Positions 35,530-44,669 of a DNA stretch of 64,000 nt are shown here, piece after piece. The DNA lies in contig NZ_CP111045.1 in NCBI RefSeq assembly GCF_026250525.1, positions 124,001 through 188,000 of the forward strand. The letters run 5' to 3'. Within the stretch, counting starts at the first letter, position 1, and each line of letters begins with the position of its first letter. The stretch comes from Chondrinema litorale. GTDB lineage: Bacteria; Bacteroidota; Bacteroidia; Cytophagales; Flammeovirgaceae. A program made the translations under genes and the position numbers. Under the pieces are notes generated by a model. It saw only the letters and a list, made by a program, of their open reading frames with translations. It had not been told where the DNA came from and did not search any database.

Positions 35530-37317
35530 GTGAACAAACTTTACATATCTCTGATTTTCATTTTTAGCGCGCTCAATACCTTGGCGCAACAAGGGCCTTA
35601 TATCCGAATTAATCAGATTGGTTATTTGCCAGATGAGAGCAAAATAGCAATAGTTTTCTCTGAAAAAGCGGTAAGCGAATCTTTTTATTTAATTGATGAT
35701 GCCAATCAAAAAGTGATAAGCAGCATCAAACTACAAAAAACTAAAACCGAAAATTGGGGTAAATTCAAATACTATTACACATTAGATTTTACGGAGGTTA
35801 AGCAAGAAGGTACCTATTTTTTAAAAGGTAAAAAGTCGGGAAATACTTCTTCCATTTTTGATATTTCATCTCAAGCCTACGATCAAACCGAAGAGACTGT
35901 GTTGGTTTTTATGCGCCAGCAAAGATGCGGCTATAATCCCTTTTTAGATATGGTTTGCCACCAAAGAGATGGCAGAGCTATGGATGGCCCGATGCCAGAT
36001 TCCACTTTTGTAGATGTAAGTGGTGGTTGGCATGATGCAGGAGACCAATTAAAATATTTAATTACAGGCAGTTACGCGACTGCTCATATGTTGATGACTT
36101 ATGAGCTTTTTCCTGAAAGATTTGGCGATAAAGTAAATCATTTAGGTCAGCCTGAACCGAATGGCATTCCAGATGTGCTCGATGAAGCAAAATGGGGACT
36201 TGATTGGATTCACAGGTTACATCCTAAACCAGATCAATTGTTTCATCAGGTGGCAGACGATCGCGACCACAGAGGTTGGAAAATGCCAGACGAAGATGTT
36301 TCTGATTATGGTTGGGGTGCAAATAGTTATCGCGTGGCCTATTTTGCAACTGGAAAACCACAGGGCTTAAACAAGTATAAAAGCGAAGCTACCGGTATTG
36401 CCAATTTGGCTGGTAGATCAGCAGCAGCAATGGCTTTAGCGGCAAGAATTTGGGAAGCGCATTTGAATGATGCTGACTATGCAAATAAATGCAGAGAAGC
36501 TGCCATTTCGCTTTATGCAATGGGTACGAAACAAGAAGGTTATCAGCAGGGAAATTCTTATGGAGCGCCCTATCGATATAATGAAGAAACTTGGTCTGAC
36601 GATATGGAATGGGCAGCGGCAGAGTTGTACAAACTAACCGAACAAGAAAGCTATCTTACAGATGCCAAGAGATATGCAAAATTGACCAACACAACTTCTT
36701 GGATGGAGTTAGATTCTGCTGCTCACTATCAATATTATCCTTTCATCAACATGGGGCATTATGCTTTGTACGATCAAGTAGAGCCAGAATTAAAAGATTC
36801 ATTAGCAGCTTATTACAAAGCCGGAATCGAAAAGAACTTTAAAAGAGCACAGCAAAACCCTTATGGCATTGGGGTTCCGTTTATTTGGTGTTCTAATAAC
36901 CTCTTAACCAGTTTAATCGCTCAAGTAATTTTGTATGAGAAAATGACTGGCGATCTTGCTTATCATCAGTTTTTGGTTGAGCAGCGCGATTGGTTATTTG
37001 GCAGAAATCCTTGGGGAACTTCTATGTTTATGAATATGCCACAGCGAGGAGAATATCCGGTGGATGTGCATACGAGCATTTGGGCTTTAACCAAGCAAGA
37101 AGTTCCGGGTGGTTTAGTAGATGGACCTGTATTCGCAAGTATTTATCAATCTTTAAAAGGATTGACACTTTCTGAGCAAGACGAGTTTGCTCACGTGCAA
37201 AACAAGTTTGTGGTTTATCATGACGACATTGGAGATTACTCTACCAACGAACCAACAATGGACGGAACTGCCGGAGCTATATTAATGATGGCTTATTGGG
37301 GAGTGAATGAAAAGTAA
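35530..37317 (+). CDS. Secreted glycoside hydrolase family 9 enzyme with N-terminal Ig-like domain
   Basis: 595 residues from a GTG start, with a signal peptide (to LAQ, residue 20). Residues 24-112 are the cellulase N-terminal Ig-like domain (IRINQIGYLPDESKIAIVF). The (alpha/alpha)6 barrel then carries the GH9 markers: DVSGGWHDAGD with D169 and D172 (base and water positioning), IPDVLDEAKWGLDWIHRLHP, and the C-terminal YSTNEPTMDGTA with the acid E574. GH9 is mostly endo-glucanase, but exo-glucosaminidase and other exo forms exist. With the GH2 and the deacetylase-like gene upstream (32-base gap), the operon may act on a glucan, glucosamine or uronic polymer; the true substrate is open. Confidence 0.93.
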   Translation: MNKLYISLIFIFSALNTLAQQGPYIRINQIGYLPDESKIAIVFSEKAVSESFYLIDDANQKVISSIKLQKTKTENWGKFKYYYTLDFTEVKQEGTYFLKGKKSGNTSSIFDISSQAYDQTEETVLVFMRQQRCGYNPFLDMVCHQRDGRAMDGPMPDSTFVDVSGGWHDAGDQLKYLITGSYATAHMLMTYELFPERFGDKVNHLGQPEPNGIPDVLDEAKWGLDWIHRLHPKPDQLFHQVADDRDHRGWKMPDEDVSDYGWGANSYRVAYFATGKPQGLNKYKSEATGIANLAGRSAAAMALAARIWEAHLNDADYANKCREAAISLYAMGTKQEGYQQGNSYGAPYRYNEETWSDDMEWAAAELYKLTEQESYLTDAKRYAKLTNTTSWMELDSAAHYQYYPFINMGHYALYDQVEPELKDSLAAYYKAGIEKNFKRAQQNPYGIGVPFIWCSNNLLTSLIAQVILYEKMTGDLAYHQFLVEQRDWLFGRNPWGTSMFMNMPQRGEYPVDVHTSIWALTKQEVPGGLVDGPVFASIYQSLKGLTLSEQDEFAHVQNKFVVYHDDIGDYSTNEPTMDGTAGAILMMAYWGVNEK

Positions 37318-37345
37318 GATTTAATTTTCTAACACATGCTTTAAA

Positions 37346-37383
37346 ATGTAGTTTATAAAGATGAATTGCTTTATAAACTGCAT
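37346..37383 (+). terminator. Strong AT-rich hairpin after the GH operon
   Basis: AGTTTATAAAG (37350-37360) pairs perfectly with CTTTATAAACT (37369-37379) around an 8-base loop, and the stem extends by ATG/CAT after one G-U wobble, giving 15 pairs. The tail (AATTTGTAAT) has only a weak T-run, so it may be an inefficient terminator or an mRNA 3'-end structure. Confidence 0.55.
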
Positions 37384-37451
37384 AATTTGTAATATTGTGC
37401 TGCTTTTGTAGACAAAGTAATAGGAAGGTAATTATAATTTGAAAGTAATTG

Positions 37452-38711
37452 ATGGAAGAAAAATCTACGAACTCAACACAATCAAACATTGAAGATAACA
37501 CTGCAAAAAATTCTAATGTTATACCCGATTGGTTAAAAGATACACAAAATAAAAGCTGGGAGCCAGAGATCATTATTTCTGGTTTGCTACTTACTTCTTT
37601 ATTTATCGTTCCCTCAAAGCTATTCCAGTTATTTACGGTATTGACTCAAGAATTTGCGGTGCATTATGTGAGTGCCGGGATAATCTTAATGTATCTCACC
37701 TTTGCTATTAATGTATTTAAAGTATTTTTTGTGGTGCATTTACTTTCCAGACTTGTTTGGGCAGGTTTGGTAGGTTTAAGTTATGCTTTTCCAGAAGGAG
37801 TTGATAATACCAAGCTATTTAAACACTTTAGGCAATATCATTTTCCAAGTCCAACAGAGATGGTAATTAAATTGGAAAAATGGTGTAGTACCATGTTTGG
37901 TTTTCCGGTTTATACAGGAATAATATTCTCCATTTTTACCCTTGTGTTGATCTTACTAGTTGGAGTAAGTATCTATTTTGAATTCCATGGAGGTGAAGAA
38001 CTATACATCTTTTTGTTTCTAGCATTAGCTTATACAATATTAGTTTTTGTTTTCAAAAAAACTAAACTTGCTGAGTGGATGGGTACTTCATTACCCAACA
38101 CAATTTCATCTATTTACCAAAGCAATTTAGGCAAATGGAAAGTGATGATATTCGTAAATGTTATACTTTTATTATCGTTGCCTTTCAGTTTTAATGATAT
38201 GGAGGGTGATAATCTATATGCCAATATAAAATCGATAGACGAAGATTTAGAGTGGTTAGATAAATCATTCTGGTACGAAGAGTATCACGACAAAGACTTG
38301 CGATACCCCAGAGCATTTATAAAGACTGAACAAGCTTACGATAAATCTCTAATATTGAACATTGCTCATTTTAAAGAAGATGAATATAACTTAGTTTTCT
38401 TTAAATCGGGTGAAATTCAAATTCCAGATTCATTGGGCTGGGAAAAACCTGAAAAGCTATCAGATATTTTTAAAGTATATTTAAATGATTCTCTGATATC
38501 GGATTTGGACTGGTCACAAGTAAAATTTCAAACTAATTATCAGAAAGGTTTTACCACACAATTAAATATCGAAAACTTAAAGCCCGGCAAAAATGTGATA
38601 AGGGTAGAAAAGATTTGTTTTTATTCCTTATTGTTCCTCAAAAGGTTAAGAGTTAGAGAAAGATGGTCAGAAATCCCGTTTTACAAAATTGAGCGAATTA
38701 AAAACAACTAA
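37452..38711 (+). CDS. Multi-pass membrane protein of unknown function (tandem copy 1)
   Basis: 419 residues from the ATG at 37452, which matches the start of the sister gene; a TTG three bases earlier is ignored. A soluble N-terminus with IPDWLKDTQNKSWEPE leads to about six hydrophobic segments between residues 45 and 265 (IISGLLLTSLFIVPSKLFQL; INVFKVFFVVHLLSRLVWAG; IIFSIFTLVLILLVGVSIYF). The last 150 residues are soluble (LEWLDKSFWYEEYHDKDL, then VYLNDSLISDLDW, then beta-rich LKPGKNVIRVEK). No family is recognised. The product of the gene at 38844 is very similar over its whole length, so these are a recent tandem duplication. Confidence 0.78.
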   Translation: MEEKSTNSTQSNIEDNTAKNSNVIPDWLKDTQNKSWEPEIIISGLLLTSLFIVPSKLFQLFTVLTQEFAVHYVSAGIILMYLTFAINVFKVFFVVHLLSRLVWAGLVGLSYAFPEGVDNTKLFKHFRQYHFPSPTEMVIKLEKWCSTMFGFPVYTGIIFSIFTLVLILLVGVSIYFEFHGGEELYIFLFLALAYTILVFVFKKTKLAEWMGTSLPNTISSIYQSNLGKWKVMIFVNVILLLSLPFSFNDMEGDNLYANIKSIDEDLEWLDKSFWYEEYHDKDLRYPRAFIKTEQAYDKSLILNIAHFKEDEYNLVFFKSGEIQIPDSLGWEKPEKLSDIFKVYLNDSLISDLDWSQVKFQTNYQKGFTTQLNIENLKPGKNVIRVEKICFYSLLFLKRLRVRERWSEIPFYKIERIKNN

Positions 38712-38843
38712 ATTAGGCATCGAAAATAGCCAATAAATGCAATATTGATTATAGACTTTGTAGAATAATCTTCATCATTAACTATATTGTGAAGCTTATA
38801 AAATCAAAGTAATTGTAATGTATTTGTAATCAGCAATTTTCTG

Positions 38844-40088
38844 ATGGAAGATAAATTTACAGACACCAGTCAAACTGATATTGAAGATAAGTTTGCAAAT
38901 AGTTCTGCTATACCAGATTGGTTAAAAGACACACAAAATAGGAGTTGGGAGCCAGAAGTAATTATTTCTGGTTTAATACTTACGTCTTTATTTATAGTTC
39001 CAACAAAGTTATTCCAATTTTACACCATATTAATCCAAGAGTATGCGGTGAGTTTTGTTAGCTCATTAGTAACCTTTTTGTATCTCTCCTTTGTGATTAA
39101 TGTCTTTAAAGTATTTTTCATAATCCATTTGCTTTCGAGGCTTGCATGGGCAGGTTTGGTAGGTTTAAGTTATGCTTTTCCAGAAGGAGTTGATAATACT
39201 AAACTCTTTAAAACATTTAGTGAATACAAGTTTCGTAGCCCGACAGAGCTAGTAATTAAACTAGAAAATTGGTGTAGCACCTTGTTTGGTTTTCCAGTTT
39301 ATACAGGCATTTTATTTACAGTATTTACCTTTGTACTATTTTTATTAGTTGGAGTAAGTATTTTATTTGGTCTACATGGTACGGAGGAGATTTATCTCTT
39401 TTTGATGTTGACAGCCATATATACTGTGATAGCATATGTGTTTAAAAAATCGAAAATTGCTCAGTGGATAGGTACTTCCATACCGAGTACCATATCTTCT
39501 ATTTACCAAAGTAATTTGGGTAAATGGAAGGTGATGATTTTTATCTATTGTATCATGTTTTTGTCGATGCCAAATATATTATCAGACTTGCATGGATTTG
39601 ACATGTATGCGAATATTAGCAATATCGACGATGAGCTAGAATGGTTAAATAAATCTTTTTGGTACGAAGAGTATCATGATGAAGAGCTTAGATATGCGAG
39701 AGCATTTATAAAAAAAGAGCAAGTGTATGATGAATCACTCTTATTAAACATTGTACACTACCAAGAAGATGAGTTTTCTATCGCCTCTTTAAAGTCTGGC
39801 GAATTCCAATTGCCAGATTCAATAGATTGGGAAATACCTCAAAACTTTCCTGGTTTGTTTAGAGTGTATTTAAATGATTCTCTAGTTAGCAATCTAGATT
39901 GGGCAAAAGTTAAATTGAAAATCGATAATCAAAAAGCCTTTACAACACTCTTGGATATTAAGTATCTTCAACCCGGTAAAAATCTAATACGTATAGAAAA
40001 ACTCTGTGCTTTTTCAATTCTGATGTCTGATAAGATTAAGATTAGAAAAAGATGGGCAGAAATTCCATTTTATAAAATGGAAAAGTAA
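38844..40088 (+). CDS. Multi-pass membrane protein of unknown function (tandem copy 2)
   Basis: 414 residues, aligned end to end with the product of the gene before it: WLKDTQNRSWEPEVIISGL, LVGLSYAFPEGVDNTKLF, ISSIYQSNLGKWKVMIF, KSFWYEEYHDEELRY and IPFYKMEK all recur. The membrane core is most conserved and the soluble C-terminal region has drifted more. About six helices are predicted. The soluble tail has a YLNDSLVSNLDWAKVK segment like a carbohydrate-binding or beta-sandwich edge, but no motif can be named. It lies 132 bases downstream of copy 1 and convergent with the PL22-like gene. Confidence 0.78.
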   Translation: MEDKFTDTSQTDIEDKFANSSAIPDWLKDTQNRSWEPEVIISGLILTSLFIVPTKLFQFYTILIQEYAVSFVSSLVTFLYLSFVINVFKVFFIIHLLSRLAWAGLVGLSYAFPEGVDNTKLFKTFSEYKFRSPTELVIKLENWCSTLFGFPVYTGILFTVFTFVLFLLVGVSILFGLHGTEEIYLFLMLTAIYTVIAYVFKKSKIAQWIGTSIPSTISSIYQSNLGKWKVMIFIYCIMFLSMPNILSDLHGFDMYANISNIDDELEWLNKSFWYEEYHDEELRYARAFIKKEQVYDESLLLNIVHYQEDEFSIASLKSGEFQLPDSIDWEIPQNFPGLFRVYLNDSLVSNLDWAKVKLKIDNQKAFTTLLDIKYLQPGKNLIRIEKLCAFSILMSDKIKIRKRWAEIPFYKMEK

Positions 40089-40187
40089 TTAGTTTTAAAA
40101 ATGCATAATAATCATAACAACCTACATCCGGTAGTGCATAGTTTAGAATTTGAGGACAAACTAATTGTTGGTTTGATAATTTAATAC

Positions 40188-41489
40188 TTAAAAGGATTCA
40201 TCTTTTTCAATATCAACAGCATAAATCTGGCTGCTACCCTCAAAATTGGCTCTGAAAATAATCCATTTACCATCTGGTGAGAAATGTACATTTGGTTCCA
40301 GATCATAGTTATGATGTTTCATATTAACCAGTTTTTCTGAGTGCAAACTATCACCTTCAGTTCTAAATAAGTACAACCACATGCCATCTTTTGCCCTTGC
40401 TACTTGGGTAGAATCTCCGCCATCTCCCACAAAAATGCTTTGGTCAGGAGAAATATTAAAGTGAATAGACCATTCATCACGAGTCATCGCATATTTCTTT
40501 TCTTCACCAGTTTCTACATTAGCACCTGCCAGATAAAAGGTTTCACCCCTTGGAATTTGTAGATCGAACCAAATAGTTTTTCCATCTCTACTAAAAAACT
40601 CGTGCCCGGCAATTTCTCTTTCTACAGTTCTTTTGTGCATGAGCATTGGAGTTTCATCATGGATATTCATACTCCAAATTCTGTCCACGAAATGCCAAGG
40701 ACCTTCATGGCAAAACATGAGTCTTTCAGGGTCAGTTGGTGAGAATTGTACATGGTTAAGCCAAGCAGAATCGCTATGAATTTGAGAAATTTTCTGGTCA
40801 TCCACATTTAGAGTAAATAGGGTATGAGGTAACTTGGCTTCATAAATCAAATTGAAATAATCACCTTTTCTAGGATTATTTTTCAAGATAGAATCTTTTT
40901 CGGCAATGCTGTAAACACCTGCTAGTAATTGTTCATCAGCATTTAAAGTAGTAATTTTTGCCTGTGTTAAGCTATCTGGAAAAACATAAATGATTCTAGA
41001 CTTTGCATTGTCAACATTTACTGCAAATACAGTATCACTACTTTGATAAAAAACTTCTCTTCGCTTTTTTCCTACAATTTCCCCAGAGATGGAAGCCGAG
41101 TGGTGAGTTAACTGTTTTATTTCTAGGGATTTTAAATTTAGGGTAAAAAGTTGTTTGATGTCTTTCCCTTTGTACCAATGATCTGATTTCCTTACCTCTT
41201 CACTTCCATAAAATACCATCAGGTCACCTTCATCACCATGAGCAGGAATAAATGGGTTATTATGAAAATAGAAACTGCGATTATCAGCTCCTGAGCGTGT
41301 TAACTTGATCAACTTATGACCTGTATCCTGATCAATCCATTCTACTGAAGACATAGGTTTTTGCCCTCCAGTTTCCATTTCAGGGATTCTTTGAGGATTT
41401 GCACAGGAGCTAAGTAAAGCGATTAATATGAAAAAGATATCGAGCTTTGCTAAAGTTTTTTGTGTTAGAAAGTTTGATTGTAAATACAT
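40188..41489 (-). CDS. Oligogalacturonate-lyase-like (PL22) beta-propeller lipoprotein
   Basis: 433 residues with a lipoprotein signal peptide (ILIALLSSC, lipid cysteine C29). The body is a seven-bladed TolB-like propeller. Strings typical of family PL22 are visible: GHKLIKLTRSGADNRSFYFH, HVQFSPTDPERLMFCHEGPW, DRIWSMNI, IAGHEFFSRDGKTIWFD and HFSPDGKWIIF. PL22 enzymes cleave short unsaturated pectin oligomers by beta-elimination with a manganese ion held by histidines; several of the expected histidines are present, though I cannot confirm the whole site. Most PL22 enzymes are cytoplasmic, so a lipoprotein form is notable. No other pectin gene is adjacent, so a related substrate is possible. 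Confidence 0.82.
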   Translation of the reverse strand: MYLQSNFLTQKTLAKLDIFFILIALLSSCANPQRIPEMETGGQKPMSSVEWIDQDTGHKLIKLTRSGADNRSFYFHNNPFIPAHGDEGDLMVFYGSEEVRKSDHWYKGKDIKQLFTLNLKSLEIKQLTHHSASISGEIVGKKRREVFYQSSDTVFAVNVDNAKSRIIYVFPDSLTQAKITTLNADEQLLAGVYSIAEKDSILKNNPRKGDYFNLIYEAKLPHTLFTLNVDDQKISQIHSDSAWLNHVQFSPTDPERLMFCHEGPWHFVDRIWSMNIHDETPMLMHKRTVEREIAGHEFFSRDGKTIWFDLQIPRGETFYLAGANVETGEEKKYAMTRDEWSIHFNISPDQSIFVGDGGDSTQVARAKDGMWLYLFRTEGDSLHSEKLVNMKHHNYDLEPNVHFSPDGKWIIFRANFEGSSQIYAVDIEKDESF

Positions 41490-41594
41490 GATTTCTTTGG
41501 TAAATTAAATGGATAAGGATCAATTACAATTTACCAAAATTTGTCCTTAAAGACACAGAAAAAATGCTCTTTAATGATAGGATTAGCTCATAAT

Positions 41595-43895
41595 TTAATC
41601 CAACTCCTGTAAAATCAAATCGGTAATGTCGAAGCGGGGGAAATCACCAGTATTGCTTAAAAGTATGATGGTAATTTGCTCATCTGGTTGTTTTAAAAAC
41701 ATGGTGTAAAAACCCATTTCTGTTCCGGGATGGTAGTAGATTTTATGCTTTTTCGAAGTTTCGAAAAGGTATTTATCAATCATCCAGCCGTAACCATAAT
41801 CTGCATCCCAATCGATATAAGCTACTCTTGGTGTCCATAAACTGTCAATAAGGTTTTTAGGTAAGAGTGTTTCATTATCAAAAGCATTGCTCCATTTTAG
41901 CAAATCTTGTGTTGTGGAAATTATGCCACCGGCACCTTTAAAGTTTTGTGTAATTACTTTTGGTTCAGGTTCGCCATACAAATATGCTTTGGCTAAGAAT
42001 TGATTTTCATCATCCGCACCAAAAAAACTGTTTTCCATTTTTAGAGGTATAAGAATTTCTTCTTCTAAAATAGCACTATAACTTTTACCTGTTACGCTTT
42101 CTATAATGCCACTTAAAATTATGTAATTAGAATTGGAGTAATGGAATTTTGTGCCGGGTTCAAATTGAAGAGAATCACTACAAAATTGTTTAATCAATTC
42201 TTCGGTCTCAAACTCATTAGAAAATAGCTGGGTCACATACTCATTGTTTACAGTATAATTCGGAATGCCTGACTGATGGGTGAGTAATTGTTCGATACTA
42301 ATATTTTTATGTGGGTAATAAGGCAAGTATTTGCAGACTGCATCTGAGAGTTTAAGTAAATCTTTGTTTGCCAATTGCATCACTAACATCGAAGTAAAAG
42401 TCTTACTGGTAGAACCTATCCTGAATTGACTTTTTAGGGAGTTATTAGTGAGTTTGTTATTAAAGCTTTTTTCAAAAATCGTTTCACCTTGGTAAGTCAC
42501 CAATGCATTTCCGTTGAATAAGCCTTTATGATTATAGAAAGTTAAAATTGAATCAATTCTGATGCCTTTGTCTTTGGGAAACTTATTGATTTGCTGGGCA
42601 ATTACCTTTTTATGATCAAATGCGGCATTACTGGCTTCAATTGTCTTAGCTATCTCATTAAAATCTTGACCCGGAAGAATGATGTTATACTTATCCCAAA
42701 AAGCTTGATCGTAGAGTGAATGTTGGTTTTCAATCAGTTTTCCCTTTTCTATCATCTCAGAATGATCAAAAGGTTTGCTGTTATCAGTATTTACCGATGT
42801 AACCAAATAGTCGGCTCTTGCATGCAAATCGAAGTTAAAATGATCTCTTTTACTTCTATAATTGAGTGTGGTTTCGTTTCGCGTGTTATTCAAATAGTAT
42901 TTCCCCTCAATTTGCTTATAAGATATTTGGTATCGACTATGTGTGATGCTAATATGAATATCTAATAATGCCATTAGAGCCTTTAAAGCAGCATCTCCAT
43001 AAGAATAATATTCAATCCCTTTTGGGCTGAGTTGATAATCGAGATACAAGAAAGCAAAGTTTTCAGTATCAATATAAAATTTGCCTTTATAACCTGTTTT
43101 CTTCCAATCATTTTCTTGGTCGAAAGAGATTACATAAGCTTCAGTATCATCAAATTGCTCGACTCCTTCAAGAATAAATTCATGATGTTGTAAGTACTTT
43201 TTGCTGAATAACTCTTGCTCCTCTAAAGAGTGAATTACATCATATTCAAAAATGGATGCGGGCTTTAAACCAAGATCTAAACCATGGGATGCTTTTTCGT
43301 CTTTAATAGACCGCATTTTTTCCAGTTTAAATTCGGTGGTCTTGTCACGGTTAGCTCGATAAACATCAAACACAGCTTCTGAAAGATGAATGTATTTTTC
43401 GTCTCGTTGGGAAGTTAACCTGTAAAAACCTTTACTGGTAAAAGCAGACTGATCGTAATTTTGTGGAATTAAATTGATGGCTTTTTTGAGTATTGTTTTG
43501 GCAGTGAGTCCAGTAATGGTCACTTCTTCCAATTGCTGTGTATTTTCTTGAAGTTTGCAAACCAACTTGCCGTTTAATTCGCTGATAATAAATGATTTAG
43601 TTTGATAACCAATATATGAAATACCCAAACTATCATTTCTAAATTCATTTGGTATTAACAACCTAAACTCTCCATACTGATTACTTACCGTTCCCTTTCT
43701 ATTGTTGTTAAAAGAAATCGTGGCAAAGGGGAGAGGTTCGTTGTTTTTCTCGCTCACAACCCGACCTTGAATAACAAGAGAATTTATTTGTGCTAGGGAT
43801 TTACTTTGTTGAAATATGAATAGTAGTAAGAAAAATAGAAACAGCGTTTGCTTAAAAAAGCCAGTTTTTACGCGAAGAGCCAAAAAAGTGTACAT
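41595..43895 (-). CDS. Fusion of carboxypeptidase-regulatory domain and class C-type serine beta-lactamase domain
   Basis: 766 residues. A signal peptide (to SLAQ, residue 36) is followed by a CarboxypepD_reg-like domain (about 40-125: VIQGRVVSEKNNEPLPFATI, SYIGYQTK). A middle region (about 130-400) is the type found after such domains in other Bacteroidota outer-membrane proteins (ILKKAINLIPQNYDQ, GKFYIDTENFAFLYLDYQLS). The C-terminal 300 residues are a beta-lactamase/transpeptidase-like domain with all three motifs: S495-x-x-K498 (STSK), Y586-S-N588 and H722-P-G724. It should be an active serine hydrolase of the esterase/DD-peptidase/EstB type rather than an antibiotic-resistance enzyme. 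The combination of the two halves is uncommon. Probably periplasmic or outer-membrane associated. Confidence 0.88.
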   Translation of the reverse strand: MYTFLALRVKTGFFKQTLFLFFLLLFIFQQSKSLAQINSLVIQGRVVSEKNNEPLPFATISFNNNRKGTVSNQYGEFRLLIPNEFRNDSLGISYIGYQTKSFIISELNGKLVCKLQENTQQLEEVTITGLTAKTILKKAINLIPQNYDQSAFTSKGFYRLTSQRDEKYIHLSEAVFDVYRANRDKTTEFKLEKMRSIKDEKASHGLDLGLKPASIFEYDVIHSLEEQELFSKKYLQHHEFILEGVEQFDDTEAYVISFDQENDWKKTGYKGKFYIDTENFAFLYLDYQLSPKGIEYYSYGDAALKALMALLDIHISITHSRYQISYKQIEGKYYLNNTRNETTLNYRSKRDHFNFDLHARADYLVTSVNTDNSKPFDHSEMIEKGKLIENQHSLYDQAFWDKYNIILPGQDFNEIAKTIEASNAAFDHKKVIAQQINKFPKDKGIRIDSILTFYNHKGLFNGNALVTYQGETIFEKSFNNKLTNNSLKSQFRIGSTSKTFTSMLVMQLANKDLLKLSDAVCKYLPYYPHKNISIEQLLTHQSGIPNYTVNNEYVTQLFSNEFETEELIKQFCSDSLQFEPGTKFHYSNSNYIILSGIIESVTGKSYSAILEEEILIPLKMENSFFGADDENQFLAKAYLYGEPEPKVITQNFKGAGGIISTTQDLLKWSNAFDNETLLPKNLIDSLWTPRVAYIDWDADYGYGWMIDKYLFETSKKHKIYYHPGTEMGFYTMFLKQPDEQITIILLSNTGDFPRFDITDLILQELD

Positions 43896-43978
43896 GAAAT
43901 AAGATCAGAGTTTTGTTTTAGATAGTCTGCTTATTTAATGCTAAATAGTTGGGAGAGGTTGGTTGGCGATATAAGTAT

Positions 43979-44641
43979 TTAATAATCTTCTATTTCTAAA
44001 AATCCAGCTTTAGCTAAATACATTTCAAATTTATTGAGGTCTAGATGAGGCTTTTCGATGGTGTTTTCCATGAGATAATTACACAAGCTACCTTCATTAT
44101 GAATAGACACATTTGTTTCAAAAGGGAATGGTTTTACATTCAAAATGCTTGTTTTTGTATGCTCATATAATTCAGGAGAGATTAAGCCTATATCAAAAAA
44201 GTCTTTTAGAGTTTTGGATACATGCAGGCCTATTGTGCTTCTACTAGCATCGATTTTTTCAGGTTTATCTTTAGCAACCGGCAATGGTACCACTAAATAA
44301 CCTCCTTTATGATGAAAGTTAAGATCTACATCAACACCACTTTCTCTAATCTTTTCATCATAATCTAGTTGGTTCATTAATCTCAATCCTAAATCATCAT
44401 AGAAAAAATCTCTGCAGGTTATTAAAATCTTAGCTTTTAATAACTGCTCATGGTATTCATTAGTTACAAGAATGATGTTAGATGGGATCAATTTACTCTG
44501 GTACTTTTCTGACATTTCTTTTACAAATGCTTCATACTTATTTAATGCCTCTTCTAAAATGTTCAGTTTTTCTGACATGTTTTGCTTGCCAGCTTCTGTC
44601 AAAATCTTCTTATCGAATAAAGCATTAATATATTTTTCCAT
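43979..44641 (-). CDS. Hypothetical protein of unknown function
   Basis: 220 residues, no signal peptide, cytoplasmic, with a helical N-terminal 65 residues (LFDKKILTEAGKQNMSEKLN, possible coiled coil) and a mixed alpha/beta remainder containing GGYLVVPLPVAKDKPEKIDA. No domain is recognised. It begins 28 bases after the pseudo-transglutaminase gene on the same strand and is probably in its operon. Function unknown. Confidence 0.65.
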   Translation of the reverse strand: MEKYINALFDKKILTEAGKQNMSEKLNILEEALNKYEAFVKEMSEKYQSKLIPSNIILVTNEYHEQLLKAKILITCRDFFYDDLGLRLMNQLDYDEKIRESGVDVDLNFHHKGGYLVVPLPVAKDKPEKIDASRSTIGLHVSKTLKDFFDIGLISPELYEHTKTSILNVKPFPFETNVSIHNEGSLCNYLMENTIEKPHLDLNKFEMYLAKAGFLEIEDY

Positions 44642-44669
44642 CGAGTTACCGTAGTTCTAACAATTTGTT

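Noticed and set aside
40157..40175. Hairpin CAAACTAA/TTGGTTTG as a terminator
   Set aside because: Short loop, one wobble pair and no T-run; too weak to list.
41595..43895. Antibiotic-resistance beta-lactamase
   Set aside because: The motifs suit DD-peptidase/esterase-like members, and the fusion to an outer-membrane-type region argues for a housekeeping envelope role.
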